From positions 343,270-407,269 of the forward strand of contig NZ_QFWX01000002.1 in the NCBI RefSeq assembly GCF_003344045.1: a stretch of 64,000 nt of DNA. Direction: 5' to 3'. This document shows, one piece after another, positions 26,727 to 35,003 of this stretch. Under the pieces are notes generated by a model that was not told where the DNA came from, ran no database searches, and was given only the letters and a program-made list of their open reading frames with translations. Each line of letters opens with the position of its first letter. Position 1 is the first letter of the stretch. Source of the stretch: Marinobacter vulgaris. GTDB lineage: Bacteria > Pseudomonadota > Gammaproteobacteria > Pseudomonadales > Oleiphilaceae. The position numbers and the translations under genes are program-made.

Positions 26727-27677
26727 TCAAACACTGGGCGGAAAAACAACGCGACCGGGTGTCAGGGACGTTCCGCCGCTTATGCGATCACGGTAGGAGT
26801 CCGCCGCTGCCGACCCGGCGGGCCATAGCTGGTCAAACCGGGACAGCCAGGCAGCCAGGTCATAGGCTACCGGCAGCAGGGATACGCTCAGCCCTTTGCT
26901 GTCAAAACCCGCAACAGGCTCATGCAGCGGAGCGGTCAGGGCAATGCGGGTAATCAGCCCCCGCGGGTCCTGCGCCAGGTTACCCATGCCGGCGGAGCCG
27001 TTGTTGACCACCGTGCGACTGCGCCCGTCCACGGTACCTGACCAGAGCACCGGCAGACAGGTATGGGTGGAAGCAATCACATCAGCGCCGGTACGCCTGA
27101 ACCATTCGGTAAGCTCGTGCCCGTTACCTGCCACAAAGGACTCGTGAGCCAGCCCCCATCCGGCCAGGGATCCGGGATCACCATGAAGCACCAAAACCTT
27201 TAGGCCTCCAAGCAACAGACAACGATAGCGGGGCAGAAGGCGGAGCCGTTGCTGAAGATCCGGATGGTTACCCGCGACAGCCTGAAGCCGTTCCATCATG
27301 GCGTTGGAGCGCGCTACCACACGCTCGTCCACGAAATCCGGATAGGCACAGCCACAACCGGCACCATCGTTGGGCGTGGCCAGTTCGTAGTCCACATTAC
27401 CCAGGCTGACGGTGTGCTCCAGCACGCGGCTGTTAATCTCCCGGAACAGACTGTCGCTGGCGTTGAACCAGTTAAAATCGCCATTGAAGACCAGCCTCAC
27501 CCTGCGCCCCTGCTGTTCCTCCGCGCGCGCCATCCGCTCGATTTCATCAAGCGCATAAGGGTTTCCGTAAAGGCCCCCAACAACGTAGAGCACGTCTTCG
27601 GATACCGGGCGGGGGTCCAGGCACAAGTCGGAAGGCCTGTAACGATAGGCCAGGGGGCAGCTTCGACCTTCGCTCAT
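26727..27677 (-). CDS. Calcineurin-like metallophosphoesterase
   Basis: A 316-residue phosphoesterase. The metal-binding motifs occur in the expected order: VVGGLYGNPYAL in place of the usual D-x-H block, FNGDFNWF (GD), SLGNVDYE (GN-x-D), VLHGDPG (H) and STHTCLP (H-x-H-like). The first motif lacks the usual Asp-x-His, so the metal site is non-canonical. It starts eight bases after the stop of the SSS symporter gene and is probably co-transcribed with it. Substrate unknown. Confidence 0.75.
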   Translation of the reverse strand: MSEGRSCPLAYRYRPSDLCLDPRPVSEDVLYVVGGLYGNPYALDEIERMARAEEQQGRRVRLVFNGDFNWFNASDSLFREINSRVLEHTVSLGNVDYELATPNDGAGCGCAYPDFVDERVVARSNAMMERLQAVAGNHPDLQQRLRLLPRYRCLLLGGLKVLVLHGDPGSLAGWGLAHESFVAGNGHELTEWFRRTGADVIASTHTCLPVLWSGTVDGRSRTVVNNGSAGMGNLAQDPRGLITRIALTAPLHEPVAGFDSKGLSVSLLPVAYDLAAWLSRFDQLWPAGSAAADSYRDRISGGTSLTPGRVVFPPSV

Positions 27678-27685
27678 GACGGTAC

Positions 27686-29089
27686 CTATGCCTCACCGGT
27701 TGCGAGTGTGCGTCCGGCAAGCCGGCGAACCACCAGAGGCGCAAAGAAGCCGGCTGTACAGATCAGAAATCCGTAGGCGTTGACGCCCAGCAACATGTTG
27801 TAGGCACCATCGCCAATGGCCCAGCTCGACGGAATCAGACCTATCGCCAGCAACAGGCCCAATCCCAGGCCGGTCCAGAAACTCAGGTGGAAACTCCAGG
27901 GCGACCAGCGGGTGAAGCCGTAGAACAGGAATACCGGCGCCAGCCCCATCACCATGGTTCCGGAAATGGTCGTGGCCTTGAGGATGTCGGTGCCGGCAAA
28001 CATAGGCAGGTTACCCAGGAACGCAAACACGATCATGATCACTGCGCCCACGCGCACACTGGGCAACCGGTCTTTCGCCCGCTTCGCCAGCCGCGGCAGG
28101 TCCACCGCCAGCGACTTGGCCAGCGAGCTGAAGGTGGAATCCAGCGTCGAGCCGGCAGATGTCATCATCACCACACTCATAAAGAACAGTGCCGCCAGGC
28201 CCAAAGACTGCCCTACCGCTGCGGGCGCATTGCCCATGGCCTCGATACCGTTCAGGCGGGCATGCACGCCGACCAGACTGAAGATAAACACCGCCACAAA
28301 CCCAAGCAGCCCCGCCACCACGAAGCTTTTGAGCATGGTCTTCTCTTTGTTCACGAAGCCCCTGTCCGTCAGTACGGGGTCGTGGAAGGGGTAGCTGAAC
28401 ATCTGCAGCAGAGCCACCAGCAACAGGTCAAAACCGGCGTTAAGCTTGAATTCGCCACTGGTCAGCAGGGCACTGGTATCGTTGGCCGGTACAATCAGAA
28501 ACAGCACCGCACCGACAAAAAACACAAACACAAACGTCTGGATCACATCGGTAAATATCGAAGACCGCAAACCGCCCTTGAGGCTGTAGGCCAGGGTAAA
28601 CACCGTAAACAGCATGGCTGCGCCATAGTATTCCCATTCCCCCGGCAACCCGAAATAACCTCCGACCACCGCGGTATTGCTCCAGACCTCGTTATACAGC
28701 CGGATCAGAATCGCCGCCGCAAACGCCAGACTGGCAAGCCGGCCAAAACGGGATGTCAGGAATTCCTGCAGACTGCGGGCACCGGTCTGGGTACGAATCA
28801 GGTAAATAATGTACCCGGCCACCGGAATCGACAACCAGTAGCTGGCATAAGCAAGCCCCCCGGTCACACCATAGGCGGCACCCAGGTTGGCAGCATTGGT
28901 CACCGACTTGGCAAAGATCCAGCTGATAAAAATACTCGCCGTCAGCGACCACTGCCCCACCGGATTGCCTTCGTCATCCGCTCCCTTGTAGAAAGAATTG
29001 GCGTTCCTGCTTTTGGGGGACAACACATACATCACCACCCCATAAACCACCAAAAATCCCCAAAACAGGGAGGCTTCCGTGAAATTCAT
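27686..29089 (-). CDS. Sodium:solute symporter (SSS family)
   Basis: A 467-residue transporter with about 12-13 helices. The SSS hallmarks are visible: GQWSLTASIFISWIFAKSVTNAANLGAAYG (sodium-binding helix), RLYNEVWSNTAVVGGYFG, YSLKGGLRSSIFTDVIQTFVF, and the SAGSTLDSTFSSLAKSLAVDL block. Substrates in the family range from amino acids to urea and proline and cannot be assigned here. It is first of a two-gene unit with the metallophosphoesterase. Two structured repeats lie upstream. Confidence 0.88.
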   Translation of the reverse strand: MNFTEASLFWGFLVVYGVVMYVLSPKSRNANSFYKGADDEGNPVGQWSLTASIFISWIFAKSVTNAANLGAAYGVTGGLAYASYWLSIPVAGYIIYLIRTQTGARSLQEFLTSRFGRLASLAFAAAILIRLYNEVWSNTAVVGGYFGLPGEWEYYGAAMLFTVFTLAYSLKGGLRSSIFTDVIQTFVFVFFVGAVLFLIVPANDTSALLTSGEFKLNAGFDLLLVALLQMFSYPFHDPVLTDRGFVNKEKTMLKSFVVAGLLGFVAVFIFSLVGVHARLNGIEAMGNAPAAVGQSLGLAALFFMSVVMMTSAGSTLDSTFSSLAKSLAVDLPRLAKRAKDRLPSVRVGAVIMIVFAFLGNLPMFAGTDILKATTISGTMVMGLAPVFLFYGFTRWSPWSFHLSFWTGLGLGLLLAIGLIPSSWAIGDGAYNMLLGVNAYGFLICTAGFFAPLVVRRLAGRTLATGEA

Positions 29090-29162
29090 TGTCTGTTCTG
29101 TCCTCGTTCTTTATTCACTATCCGGGGCTGGTTCGGTTACTTCTGGCTTTAGGTGTCTGAGT

Positions 29163-29265
29163 CAGTGGTGGCGGGGGTTCAAAAAAACGCCCGTGAACCC
29201 ATCCATGGGGGGCTTGGTCGCGCCATCCCTGGCGCTCCACATTTTTTGAACCCCCGCCACCACTG
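29163..29265. repeat. Long cruciform-type inverted repeat with two inner hairpins
   Basis: Perfect 24-bp arms (29163-29186 and 29242-29265) enclose a core with two further short palindromes, CCCATCCATGGGG and GCGCCATCCCTGGCGC. The predicted fold is a stem with two inner hairpins. It is part of the 412-base gap 29090-29501, which holds no gene that I can support. Confidence 0.8.
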
Positions 29266-29371
29266 CCTCTGTCATCAACGTCGCCATGCCGTCCCCGACT
29301 TTGCGTTGAAAGCAACCAATCGGAAAACTCTTTGTCTTTAATCCAACGAATTGCAGTGGTTCAACCGCGGT

Positions 29372-29458
29372 CTGGGGGTGGTGTTTTATTTCCGCTAAGA
29401 AAAAGGTGTCTGAGCGAAGCGAGTTCTTTTTCCCAAGGAAATAAAACACCACCCCCAG
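29372..29458. repeat. Structured palindromic repeat, copy 2
   Basis: Outer arms of 20-22 bp (29372-29393 and 29437-29458) are perfectly complementary. The core between them is the reverse complement of the core at 12633-12680, with only three or four base differences, but the arms share no sequence with copy 1. Confidence 0.85.
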
Positions 29459-29501
29459 GCCGCCAATATCCATCAACCAGTCCTAAAAAAAGCCCAAAAC
29501 C

Positions 29502-30464
29502 TCACCCAGGCGCCGAACAACTAGCCCCAAACCTGTAACAGGAAAAACACCGGTGATGCCGCAACATAATGCGCTCATCCATGCTCTCGGCCAGCGTCCC
29601 CCCCAGATCATACTCAGGGTCATCATCCACCAGAGTGCAGGCATACACCCGCACCCGATCATCCCGCTTCACCAGCATGCGGGTATAGGTACACATGAAA
29701 TGGGAACGGGCCTCTTTGGTGGGATACTTCTCCATGCAGGTTTCAGTAATCTCCGGGCTGCCGTCCTCGGAACCTGGCGTACCCAGGTCCGGAAAGGCCG
29801 TGAACGCCAGGGTTTGCGGAATGCCGCATTCGCGGAAGATACCGCGAAAAGCCGATTCCACATTGGCCGGGATTTCATCCGGGTCGGTCTGGCGGGCGAT
29901 GGACACCTGGAATCCCTGGTCCACCATCCAGCGAATACCCTCCAGTGCCTTGTCGAAGCTGCCTTCGCCGCGGTCGACGTCGTGGCGGGCGCGGTCCGGG
30001 AAGTCCAGGCTGACGCGGAAATGGATCGGGTAGGGATTGTCCAGCAACGGCAAGACCTGATGGCGGCGTTTCAGCAGCGGATCAGTGGCGTTGGTGAGCA
30101 CGAAGCACGGCCGGTGGTGGCTGGCATAATCCAGGATATTAATAAAATCCCGGATCACAAATGGCTCGCCGCCGGTGAAGGAAAACTGTTCCACCCCCAT
30201 ATCCAGAGCTTCGTGAATAAACGGTTTTACGTCACTGAGCTTCATGCCGGGAATGCGGCCGTCGCCGGGGTGAGACCCCTCAAGGCAGAACGGGCAGGCC
30301 AGGTTGCAGGCGGTGCCGGTGTGAATCCACAGTTCCTTGAGTCTATCCGAGTCAATGTAGCCGCGCGGATCGCCGTTGCGGGTGTGGGTCCAGCTGTCGC
30401 GGGCCCGGGGTTCCAGCACTTCCACGGCGGGGATACGTCTTTCGGTGGTTTGTGTCAGGGGCAT
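29502..30464 (-). CDS. Radical SAM protein with C-terminal cysteines
   Basis: About 320 residues. The iron-sulfur/SAM motif CNLACPFC (CxxxCxxC) is near residues 52-59, GGEP follows (FSFTGGEPFVI) and the partial TIM-barrel pattern continues. The C-terminus has a cysteine cluster (ACTLV, CFSCYRFGASC), suggesting an auxiliary cluster as in SPASM-like maturases. The start is the ATG of MPLTQTTERR with GGAG upstream. It is downstream of the VTT-reductase gene across a hairpin and could be read through from the ECF-type promoter. The substrate is unknown; a peptide substrate is possible. Confidence 0.82.
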   Translation of the reverse strand: MPLTQTTERRIPAVEVLEPRARDSWTHTRNGDPRGYIDSDRLKELWIHTGTACNLACPFCLEGSHPGDGRIPGMKLSDVKPFIHEALDMGVEQFSFTGGEPFVIRDFINILDYASHHRPCFVLTNATDPLLKRRHQVLPLLDNPYPIHFRVSLDFPDRARHDVDRGEGSFDKALEGIRWMVDQGFQVSIARQTDPDEIPANVESAFRGIFRECGIPQTLAFTAFPDLGTPGSEDGSPEITETCMEKYPTKEARSHFMCTYTRMLVKRDDRVRVYACTLVDDDPEYDLGGTLAESMDERIMLRHHRCFSCYRFGASCSAPG

Positions 30465-30507
30465 AGCTGCTCCGTGTTTACGGTGAATCTCTCTGTACGG
30501 ACAAACC

Positions 30508-30539
30508 AATGGCACCGGCGTTACGTTACCGGTGCCATT
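30508..30539. terminator. Intercistronic hairpin between VTT-reductase and radical SAM genes
   Basis: Perfect 11-bp arms AATGGCACCGG / CCGGTGCCATT with a 10-base loop. The following minus-strand sequence GGTTTG is only weakly U-rich, so it may attenuate rather than end transcription. Confidence 0.5.
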
Positions 30540-30547
30540 TATCTGTT

Positions 30548-32749
30548 CTACGTCGTCGCTTGTTTTGCGGCCTTGTCCTGTGGCTGTTTGCCACGGCGCC
30601 AGCCATGGAGCTTCTCAAGCAGCCTGAGAATGCCCTGAGGCGCGTGTTCTCGCTTCCATTCGCCGGCAGCGTACTTGGCCGATTCGTTCCAGGTCGGATA
30701 GGGGTGGATGGTACCCAGAATCTTGTTGAGGCCCAGGCCGTGCTTCATGGCCAGGGTAAACTCCGCCAGGATTTCACCCGCATGCATACCGACCACTACG
30801 GCGCCCAGTATCTTGTCTTTGCCCGGCGGAGTGAGGATCTTGATGAAGCCGTAATCCTCGCTCTCGGCAATGGCGCGGTCCAGGTCATCCAGGCCGTAAC
30901 GGGTCACCTCGTAGGCCACGCCCTTTTCCCTGGCTTCTGCTTCACTGAGACCCACCCGGGCCACTTCCGGCGAGGTGAAGGTTACCCAGGGCATCACCCG
31001 GTAATCCACCCGGAAGCGTTTGAACTGCCCGAACAGACCATTTACCGCCGCGTACCAGGCCTGATGGGCGGCCGCGTGGGTAAACTGATAGGGACCAGCC
31101 ACATCGCCGCAGGCGAATACGTTGGGGAAGCGCATGCTCATGTCTTCTTCCACCGGTACCGTGCCGTTGGGCAGAGGCTCGATGCCGATCTTTTCCAGAC
31201 CCAAACCTTTGGTGTTGGCGGCTCGGCCCACGGCAACCAGAACCTGATCAAACGGGATCCTGACACGTTCGCCGTTGTGCTCACAGTAAGCCACTTTCTC
31301 CCCGTCCTCGACCGCAAACTCCTTGGCGGCGTGGTTCAGCCTCAGATCGATACCATCCTGCTCAAACTGCTTCATGATCACGTCAGCGACATCGCTGTCT
31401 TCTTTTGCCAACAGGCGGTCGCCCATTTCCACCTGGGTCACCTTACTGCCAAGTCTTGCAAAGGCGTGGGCCAGTTCGGACCCGATGGGGCCGCCACCCA
31501 GCACCAGCAGCCGCTCCGGCTGGGTGTCCAGCGACCAGAGATTGTCGGAGGTCAAGGGCGCCATTTCCGCCAGCCCCGGGATCGGGGGAACCGCTGGTTT
31601 GCCGCCAGTGGCAACCACAATACTGCGGGCAGTCAGGCGCTCGGTACGGCCGTCATTATGAACAACTTCCAGTTCCCAGGGTGATACAAAGCTGGCAGTA
31701 CCGGAGATGCAGTCCACGCCCAGCTTGCGATAACGCTCTGGCGAGTCATGGGGCTCGACTTTGGCAATCACATCTTTGACCCGGTTCATGATGTTGCTGA
31801 AGGAGCCTTTCACCGGCACAGACTCCAGGCCATAACGGTTGGCATGGCGCATGGTGTCCGCGGCCTTGGCACTGCGAATCAGTGCCTTGGACGGCACGCA
31901 GCCGGTGTTGAGGCAATCACCGCCCATTTTGTCCTTCTCGATCAGCGCCACTTTCGCCTTGACCGCCGCCGCAATGTACGCCGACACCAGGCCTGCAGAA
32001 CCGCCACCAATCACCAGCAGGTTGTAATCAAAGGACTCCGGCTTCTGCCAACCGGCATACACCCGGCGCTTGCGAATAAAGCCGACGATGAATTTGGCAA
32101 TCAGCGGGAACAGGCCCAACAGTGCGAAGGACAGCAGCAGGTCGGCGGAGAGAATGTCGCCAGTGGAGTCAATCTGGGCAAGCTGGGTGCCCGCGTTCAC
32201 GTAAACAAAGGTTCCCGGCAACATCGCCACCCAGCTCACCAGCGCGTAGGTGCTCAGCTTCATGGCGGTCAGGCCCATGGCCAGGTTGATCAGGAAGAAG
32301 GGGAACACCGGCACCAGCCGCAGTGTTGCCAGATAAAATGCCCCGTCTTTCCTGATACCACGGTCCATTTTGGCGACGGTTTCCGCGTACTTCTTTCGCA
32401 GCGTATCCCTCATCAGGAATCTTGCTACCAGAAAAGCGAGCGACGCGCCGATGGTCGAAGCCACCGAGACGGCAATCAAACCATAGATATTGCCAAAGAA
32501 GGCACCGCCAGCCAGCGTCATAATGGCTGCCCCGGGCAGCGACAACGCGGTGACAACCACGTAAATGGCTGCAAAGCCAAGCACAGCCACCAGCAGGTTC
32601 TGACTGATCCACTGCTCAATCGACGACTGGTGCCTCTGCAGGTTTTCCAGGGTCAGTATCTCCGGGCCGCCTAAACCGATAAACAGCGCAACCACGGCAC
32701 CGATGATCAGCAGCAGAATGAGCTTTTTGGGGTTCATAACTAAATCCAT
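30548..32749 (-). CDS. Fusion of VTT membrane domain and FAD disulfide reductase
   Basis: A 733-residue protein with two parts. Residues 1-230 form a multi-helix VTT/TVP38 (DedA-like) domain with the LPGAAIMTLAGGAFFG and RLVPVFPFFLINLAMGLT signatures. Residues 242-720 form a pyridine nucleotide-disulfide oxidoreductase related to mercuric/lipoamide-type reductases, with GGGSAGL (FAD), redox pair GGDCLNTGCVPSKA, GGGPIGSE (NAD(P)H), FACGDVAG, and the C-terminal dimerisation block with HPYPTWNE. The ATG at 32749 or 32737 could be used. It carries an ECF-type promoter (TGTAACA-N15-TGTC) about 35 bp upstream. The oxidant or thiol substrate is not known. Confidence 0.88.
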   Translation of the reverse strand: MDLVMNPKKLILLLIIGAVVALFIGLGGPEILTLENLQRHQSSIEQWISQNLLVAVLGFAAIYVVVTALSLPGAAIMTLAGGAFFGNIYGLIAVSVASTIGASLAFLVARFLMRDTLRKKYAETVAKMDRGIRKDGAFYLATLRLVPVFPFFLINLAMGLTAMKLSTYALVSWVAMLPGTFVYVNAGTQLAQIDSTGDILSADLLLSFALLGLFPLIAKFIVGFIRKRRVYAGWQKPESFDYNLLVIGGGSAGLVSAYIAAAVKAKVALIEKDKMGGDCLNTGCVPSKALIRSAKAADTMRHANRYGLESVPVKGSFSNIMNRVKDVIAKVEPHDSPERYRKLGVDCISGTASFVSPWELEVVHNDGRTERLTARSIVVATGGKPAVPPIPGLAEMAPLTSDNLWSLDTQPERLLVLGGGPIGSELAHAFARLGSKVTQVEMGDRLLAKEDSDVADVIMKQFEQDGIDLRLNHAAKEFAVEDGEKVAYCEHNGERVRIPFDQVLVAVGRAANTKGLGLEKIGIEPLPNGTVPVEEDMSMRFPNVFACGDVAGPYQFTHAAAHQAWYAAVNGLFGQFKRFRVDYRVMPWVTFTSPEVARVGLSEAEAREKGVAYEVTRYGLDDLDRAIAESEDYGFIKILTPPGKDKILGAVVVGMHAGEILAEFTLAMKHGLGLNKILGTIHPYPTWNESAKYAAGEWKREHAPQGILRLLEKLHGWRRGKQPQDKAAKQATT

Positions 32750-32780
32750 TGGTTAAGAATGAAAACGGGTTGCCCAGAAA

Positions 32781-32806
32781 GACACGGAGCAGCGCTGGAT
32801 GTTACA
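32781..32806 (-). promoter_or_regulatory. Putative ECF promoter of the VTT-reductase gene
   Basis: TGTAACA at 32806-32800, 15 bases, then TGTC at 32784-32781 on the minus strand. Member A of a shared pattern; distance to the ATG is compatible with a short leader. Confidence 0.6.
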
Positions 32807-32956
32807 GCGGGCTCAGTCTAAACTTTTTTGAACGCTTACTCATCAATCCAGGAACTTAGAGCCACCAGCATGGACATACCATTCTCCAGTCAGTTCTCGA
32901 AGTCCAACAACATCTTTTTGGCAGCGCACTAGCGCAGACATCCGGAGGTATACGGA

Positions 32957-33577
32957 ATGGACACCGCGACACATCAGTCTGACGAGGATATCCTCATTCA
33001 TGGCCTGAAATCCGGCAATCAGTCTGCCTTTCACAAAGCCGTTCGTTTATACACACCGGGCATGCTGGCCGTTGCCCGCTTTTACCTGGACCACTCGGCC
33101 GCGGAAGAAACTGTCCAGGACTGCTGGGTGACGGTGATCGATGCCATCCAGAAATTTGAAGGCCGGTCCGGCCTGAAAACCTGGCTTCACCGGATTGTTG
33201 CCAACCGTGCCAAGAATCACCTCCGAAAAGCAAAGCGCGAAGTCAGCGCGGATTTTTCCGAGACCCTGGACCCGGAGCTGGCCGATCGCTTTGCCCCCAA
33301 CGGCCGCTGGGCCACCCCCCCAAGCCTGAAAACCAACGAGTCCGCCCAGGCACTGCTGGAAAACGGCGCACTCAGTGACTGTCTTGACAAACACCTGGCC
33401 TCACTGCCAGAAACACAACGGTCTGCGCTGTTGCTCTATGAGGCGCACCAGCATAAATCCGACGATGTGTGTAACATTCTGGATGTCAGTGCCTCTAACC
33501 TGCGGGTGCTTGTGCATAGGGCGCGGCAAAAAATCTTTCTGATGGTCGAGACGTTTCAGGAGACAGGTGAATGTTAA
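32957..33577 (+). CDS. ECF-type sigma factor
   Basis: A 206-residue RpoE-like sigma factor. Region 2 contains SGNQSAFHKAVRLYTPGMLAVARFYLDHSAAEETVQDCWVTVIDAIQKFEGRSGLKTWLHRIVANRAKNHLRK in sense, with the family's D-A-E-(E/D)-x-x-Q-D pattern, and region 4 contains LPETQRSALLLYEAHQHKSDDVCNILDVSASNLRVLVHRAR. The next gene overlaps it by seven bases and encodes a zinc-finger anti-sigma. The TGTAACA-N15-TGTC promoters around it are its likely targets; I found none of that type before this gene itself. Confidence 0.88.
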   Translation: MDTATHQSDEDILIHGLKSGNQSAFHKAVRLYTPGMLAVARFYLDHSAAEETVQDCWVTVIDAIQKFEGRSGLKTWLHRIVANRAKNHLRKAKREVSADFSETLDPELADRFAPNGRWATPPSLKTNESAQALLENGALSDCLDKHLASLPETQRSALLLYEAHQHKSDDVCNILDVSASNLRVLVHRARQKIFLMVETFQETGEC

Positions 33578-33831
33578 TGTGCCGGGATCTGGCCAGAATC
33601 GCCAGCGATTACATCGATGGCGAGCTGGGCCCCATGGATACAGTGTCCGTGAAGATGCATCTGATGATGTGCGGCCACTGCCGGACATTCATTGGCAACC
33701 TGCGTGCCAGCGTGGACCTGATAAACGCCCATTCCAGCCAGCAGTTGGACGAAGAGCTTGTCCGTCGGATCGACGAACGCGTTACCGAGTCGCTGAATGC
33801 GCGAAACTCGGGAAACGGCAATTCCGATTGA
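33571..33831 (+). CDS. Zinc-finger (zf-HC2-like) anti-sigma factor
   Basis: An 86-residue soluble protein with the anti-sigma zinc motif: Cys near residue 4, then His-x3-Cys-x2-Cys in KMHLMMCGHCRTF (about residues 29-37). The helical C-terminus lacks a membrane segment, so the protein should be cytoplasmic. It is co-translated with the ECF gene (seven-base overlap). Redox or metal signals acting at the zinc site would release the sigma factor, as in known ZAS anti-sigmas; the actual signal is not known. Confidence 0.8.
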   Translation: MLMCRDLARIASDYIDGELGPMDTVSVKMHLMMCGHCRTFIGNLRASVDLINAHSSQQLDEELVRRIDERVTESLNARNSGNGNSD

Positions 33832-33859
33832 TCACCCTATCCCGACTTGAATCCAGCGA

Positions 33860-34804
33860 TTAGTCTGCCTCGAAAACCTGCGTCTCCGGATGGAAAGTAT
33901 ACCAGGCGAACCAGAAGGCCCGAGTAGCGGGCATCAGCTTGCCTGATTCGTCCCGCAGCTCGGCCGAGGGAACGTCGGCATCGTAATGGACGCTGACGTT
34001 TTTCCCGCCTATCTGGTCCTCAAGCACCCCGGCACCGTGATCGGCAAGCTCCGGAAAAGGCCACGCCTTACTCTCACCGTTATGGGTCCAGCCCAGCACC
34101 CAGGTTTTTGGATGGTATTTCCTGCTGGTACTGGATACCGGGAAGTACAGCCGCTCCGAATGGTCATAATCGCCATAGGGAGACTGACGGTAATTCCTGC
34201 GATGGCCGGTATCGGTTGAAAGTACCTGTCCGTTATCACCAACCCGGTCCCGCCACTTCTGCCAGAGCTCATGACGAACCGCGACCGGCTTCAGTTCCGT
34301 GCCCGCCAGGGGGCCGGAAATGGCACGCCCTTCAATCTGAGACCACAGGGACTCCGTCTGGTGATCGTACATCAGCAGGTCACTGCTATAGAGCAGCCCG
34401 GAAACTCCAAAGGTCAGATCACGGCCGTCCACGACGGGGTAAAACGCCATACCGGTGCCGCATAACGGACAAAAAGTAATGAGCACAGGCCCACCGTCTG
34501 ATTCGTGATTGACAATCTCGTGCCAGTTCAGGATACCAATCGGGAAAGCATACCTTGCCTGGTCCTGATCATAGGTCATAACCAGATCGTCTCCCCGCCA
34601 CGGCAGGGAATCCCCCGCATGTTCAAATTTCGGGTTATTGATGGAGGGAATGCCATCCCGGGGCGGCCCGCCACTGAGAATCTCATCCACCGGTATCAGC
34701 GCATTGCTCAGATCAAAACCATTTTTCTCCTGGGTCATTCCCGATTGGGCGAACATCAGAAGCGCTGCTCCCAACGACAGAAGGTTTCGAGCCCGCATCT
34801 TCAT
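33860..34804 (-). CDS. DUF3179 secreted protein
   Basis: A 314-residue protein with a signal peptide (MKMRARNLLSLGAALLMFAQSG) and the DUF3179 signature FCPLCGTGMAFYP followed by LTFGVSGLLYSSDLLMYDHQTESLWSQ. Two conserved cysteines in C-P-L-C could bind metal or form a disulfide. I start at MKMRARN, which has GGAGGAAAAC upstream; the ECF-type promoter at 34845-34870 would fall inside the longer open frame, supporting the short form. Function unknown. Convergent with the anti-sigma gene. Confidence 0.85.
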   Translation of the reverse strand: MKMRARNLLSLGAALLMFAQSGMTQEKNGFDLSNALIPVDEILSGGPPRDGIPSINNPKFEHAGDSLPWRGDDLVMTYDQDQARYAFPIGILNWHEIVNHESDGGPVLITFCPLCGTGMAFYPVVDGRDLTFGVSGLLYSSDLLMYDHQTESLWSQIEGRAISGPLAGTELKPVAVRHELWQKWRDRVGDNGQVLSTDTGHRRNYRQSPYGDYDHSERLYFPVSSTSRKYHPKTWVLGWTHNGESKAWPFPELADHGAGVLEDQIGGKNVSVHYDADVPSAELRDESGKLMPATRAFWFAWYTFHPETQVFEAD

Positions 34805-34844
34805 CAGTTTTCCTCCCCCTCGACCTGTTACCTGTGAAGACACT

Positions 34845-34870
34845 GACACCCAAGCGCAACGACTGTTACA
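34845..34870 (-). promoter_or_regulatory. Putative ECF promoter of the DUF3179 gene
   Basis: TGTAACA at 34870-34864, 15 bases, TGTC at 34848-34845. It is divergent from the next site; both have CGC just before TGTAACA. Confidence 0.6.
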
Positions 34871-34937
34871 GCGCGGACCTCTGAAACTGTAATTCCCGAT
34901 TTTCCGATGAAACGCTTGCAAGCAACCCGTTGAGCGC

Positions 34938-34963
34938 TGTAACAGTGTCCTGGGAAGTTTGTC
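34938..34963 (+). promoter_or_regulatory. Putative ECF promoter of the YiiX-like gene
   Basis: TGTAACA at 34938-34944, 15 bases, TGTC at 34960-34963; the start codon is 40 bases further on. Confidence 0.6.
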
Positions 34964-35003
34964 TCTGCTATCAACAGAACTCCAGAAACAACCGGGATAA
35001 ACG

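Noticed and set aside
27887..29152. A 421-codon plus-strand frame antisense to the SSS symporter
   Set aside because: Composition is Gln/His/Arg-rich with no family resemblance; it is a shadow of the transporter's codon bias.
29534..29540. TGTAACA inside the radical SAM gene, considered as an ECF promoter
   Set aside because: No TGTC at the required spacing, and it lies at the 3' end of a coding region.
32851..32857. GGAACTT before the ECF gene, resembling a sigma-E -35
   Set aside because: No matching -10 at 16-17 bases, and it differs from the pattern seen at the other five sites; autoregulation not supported.
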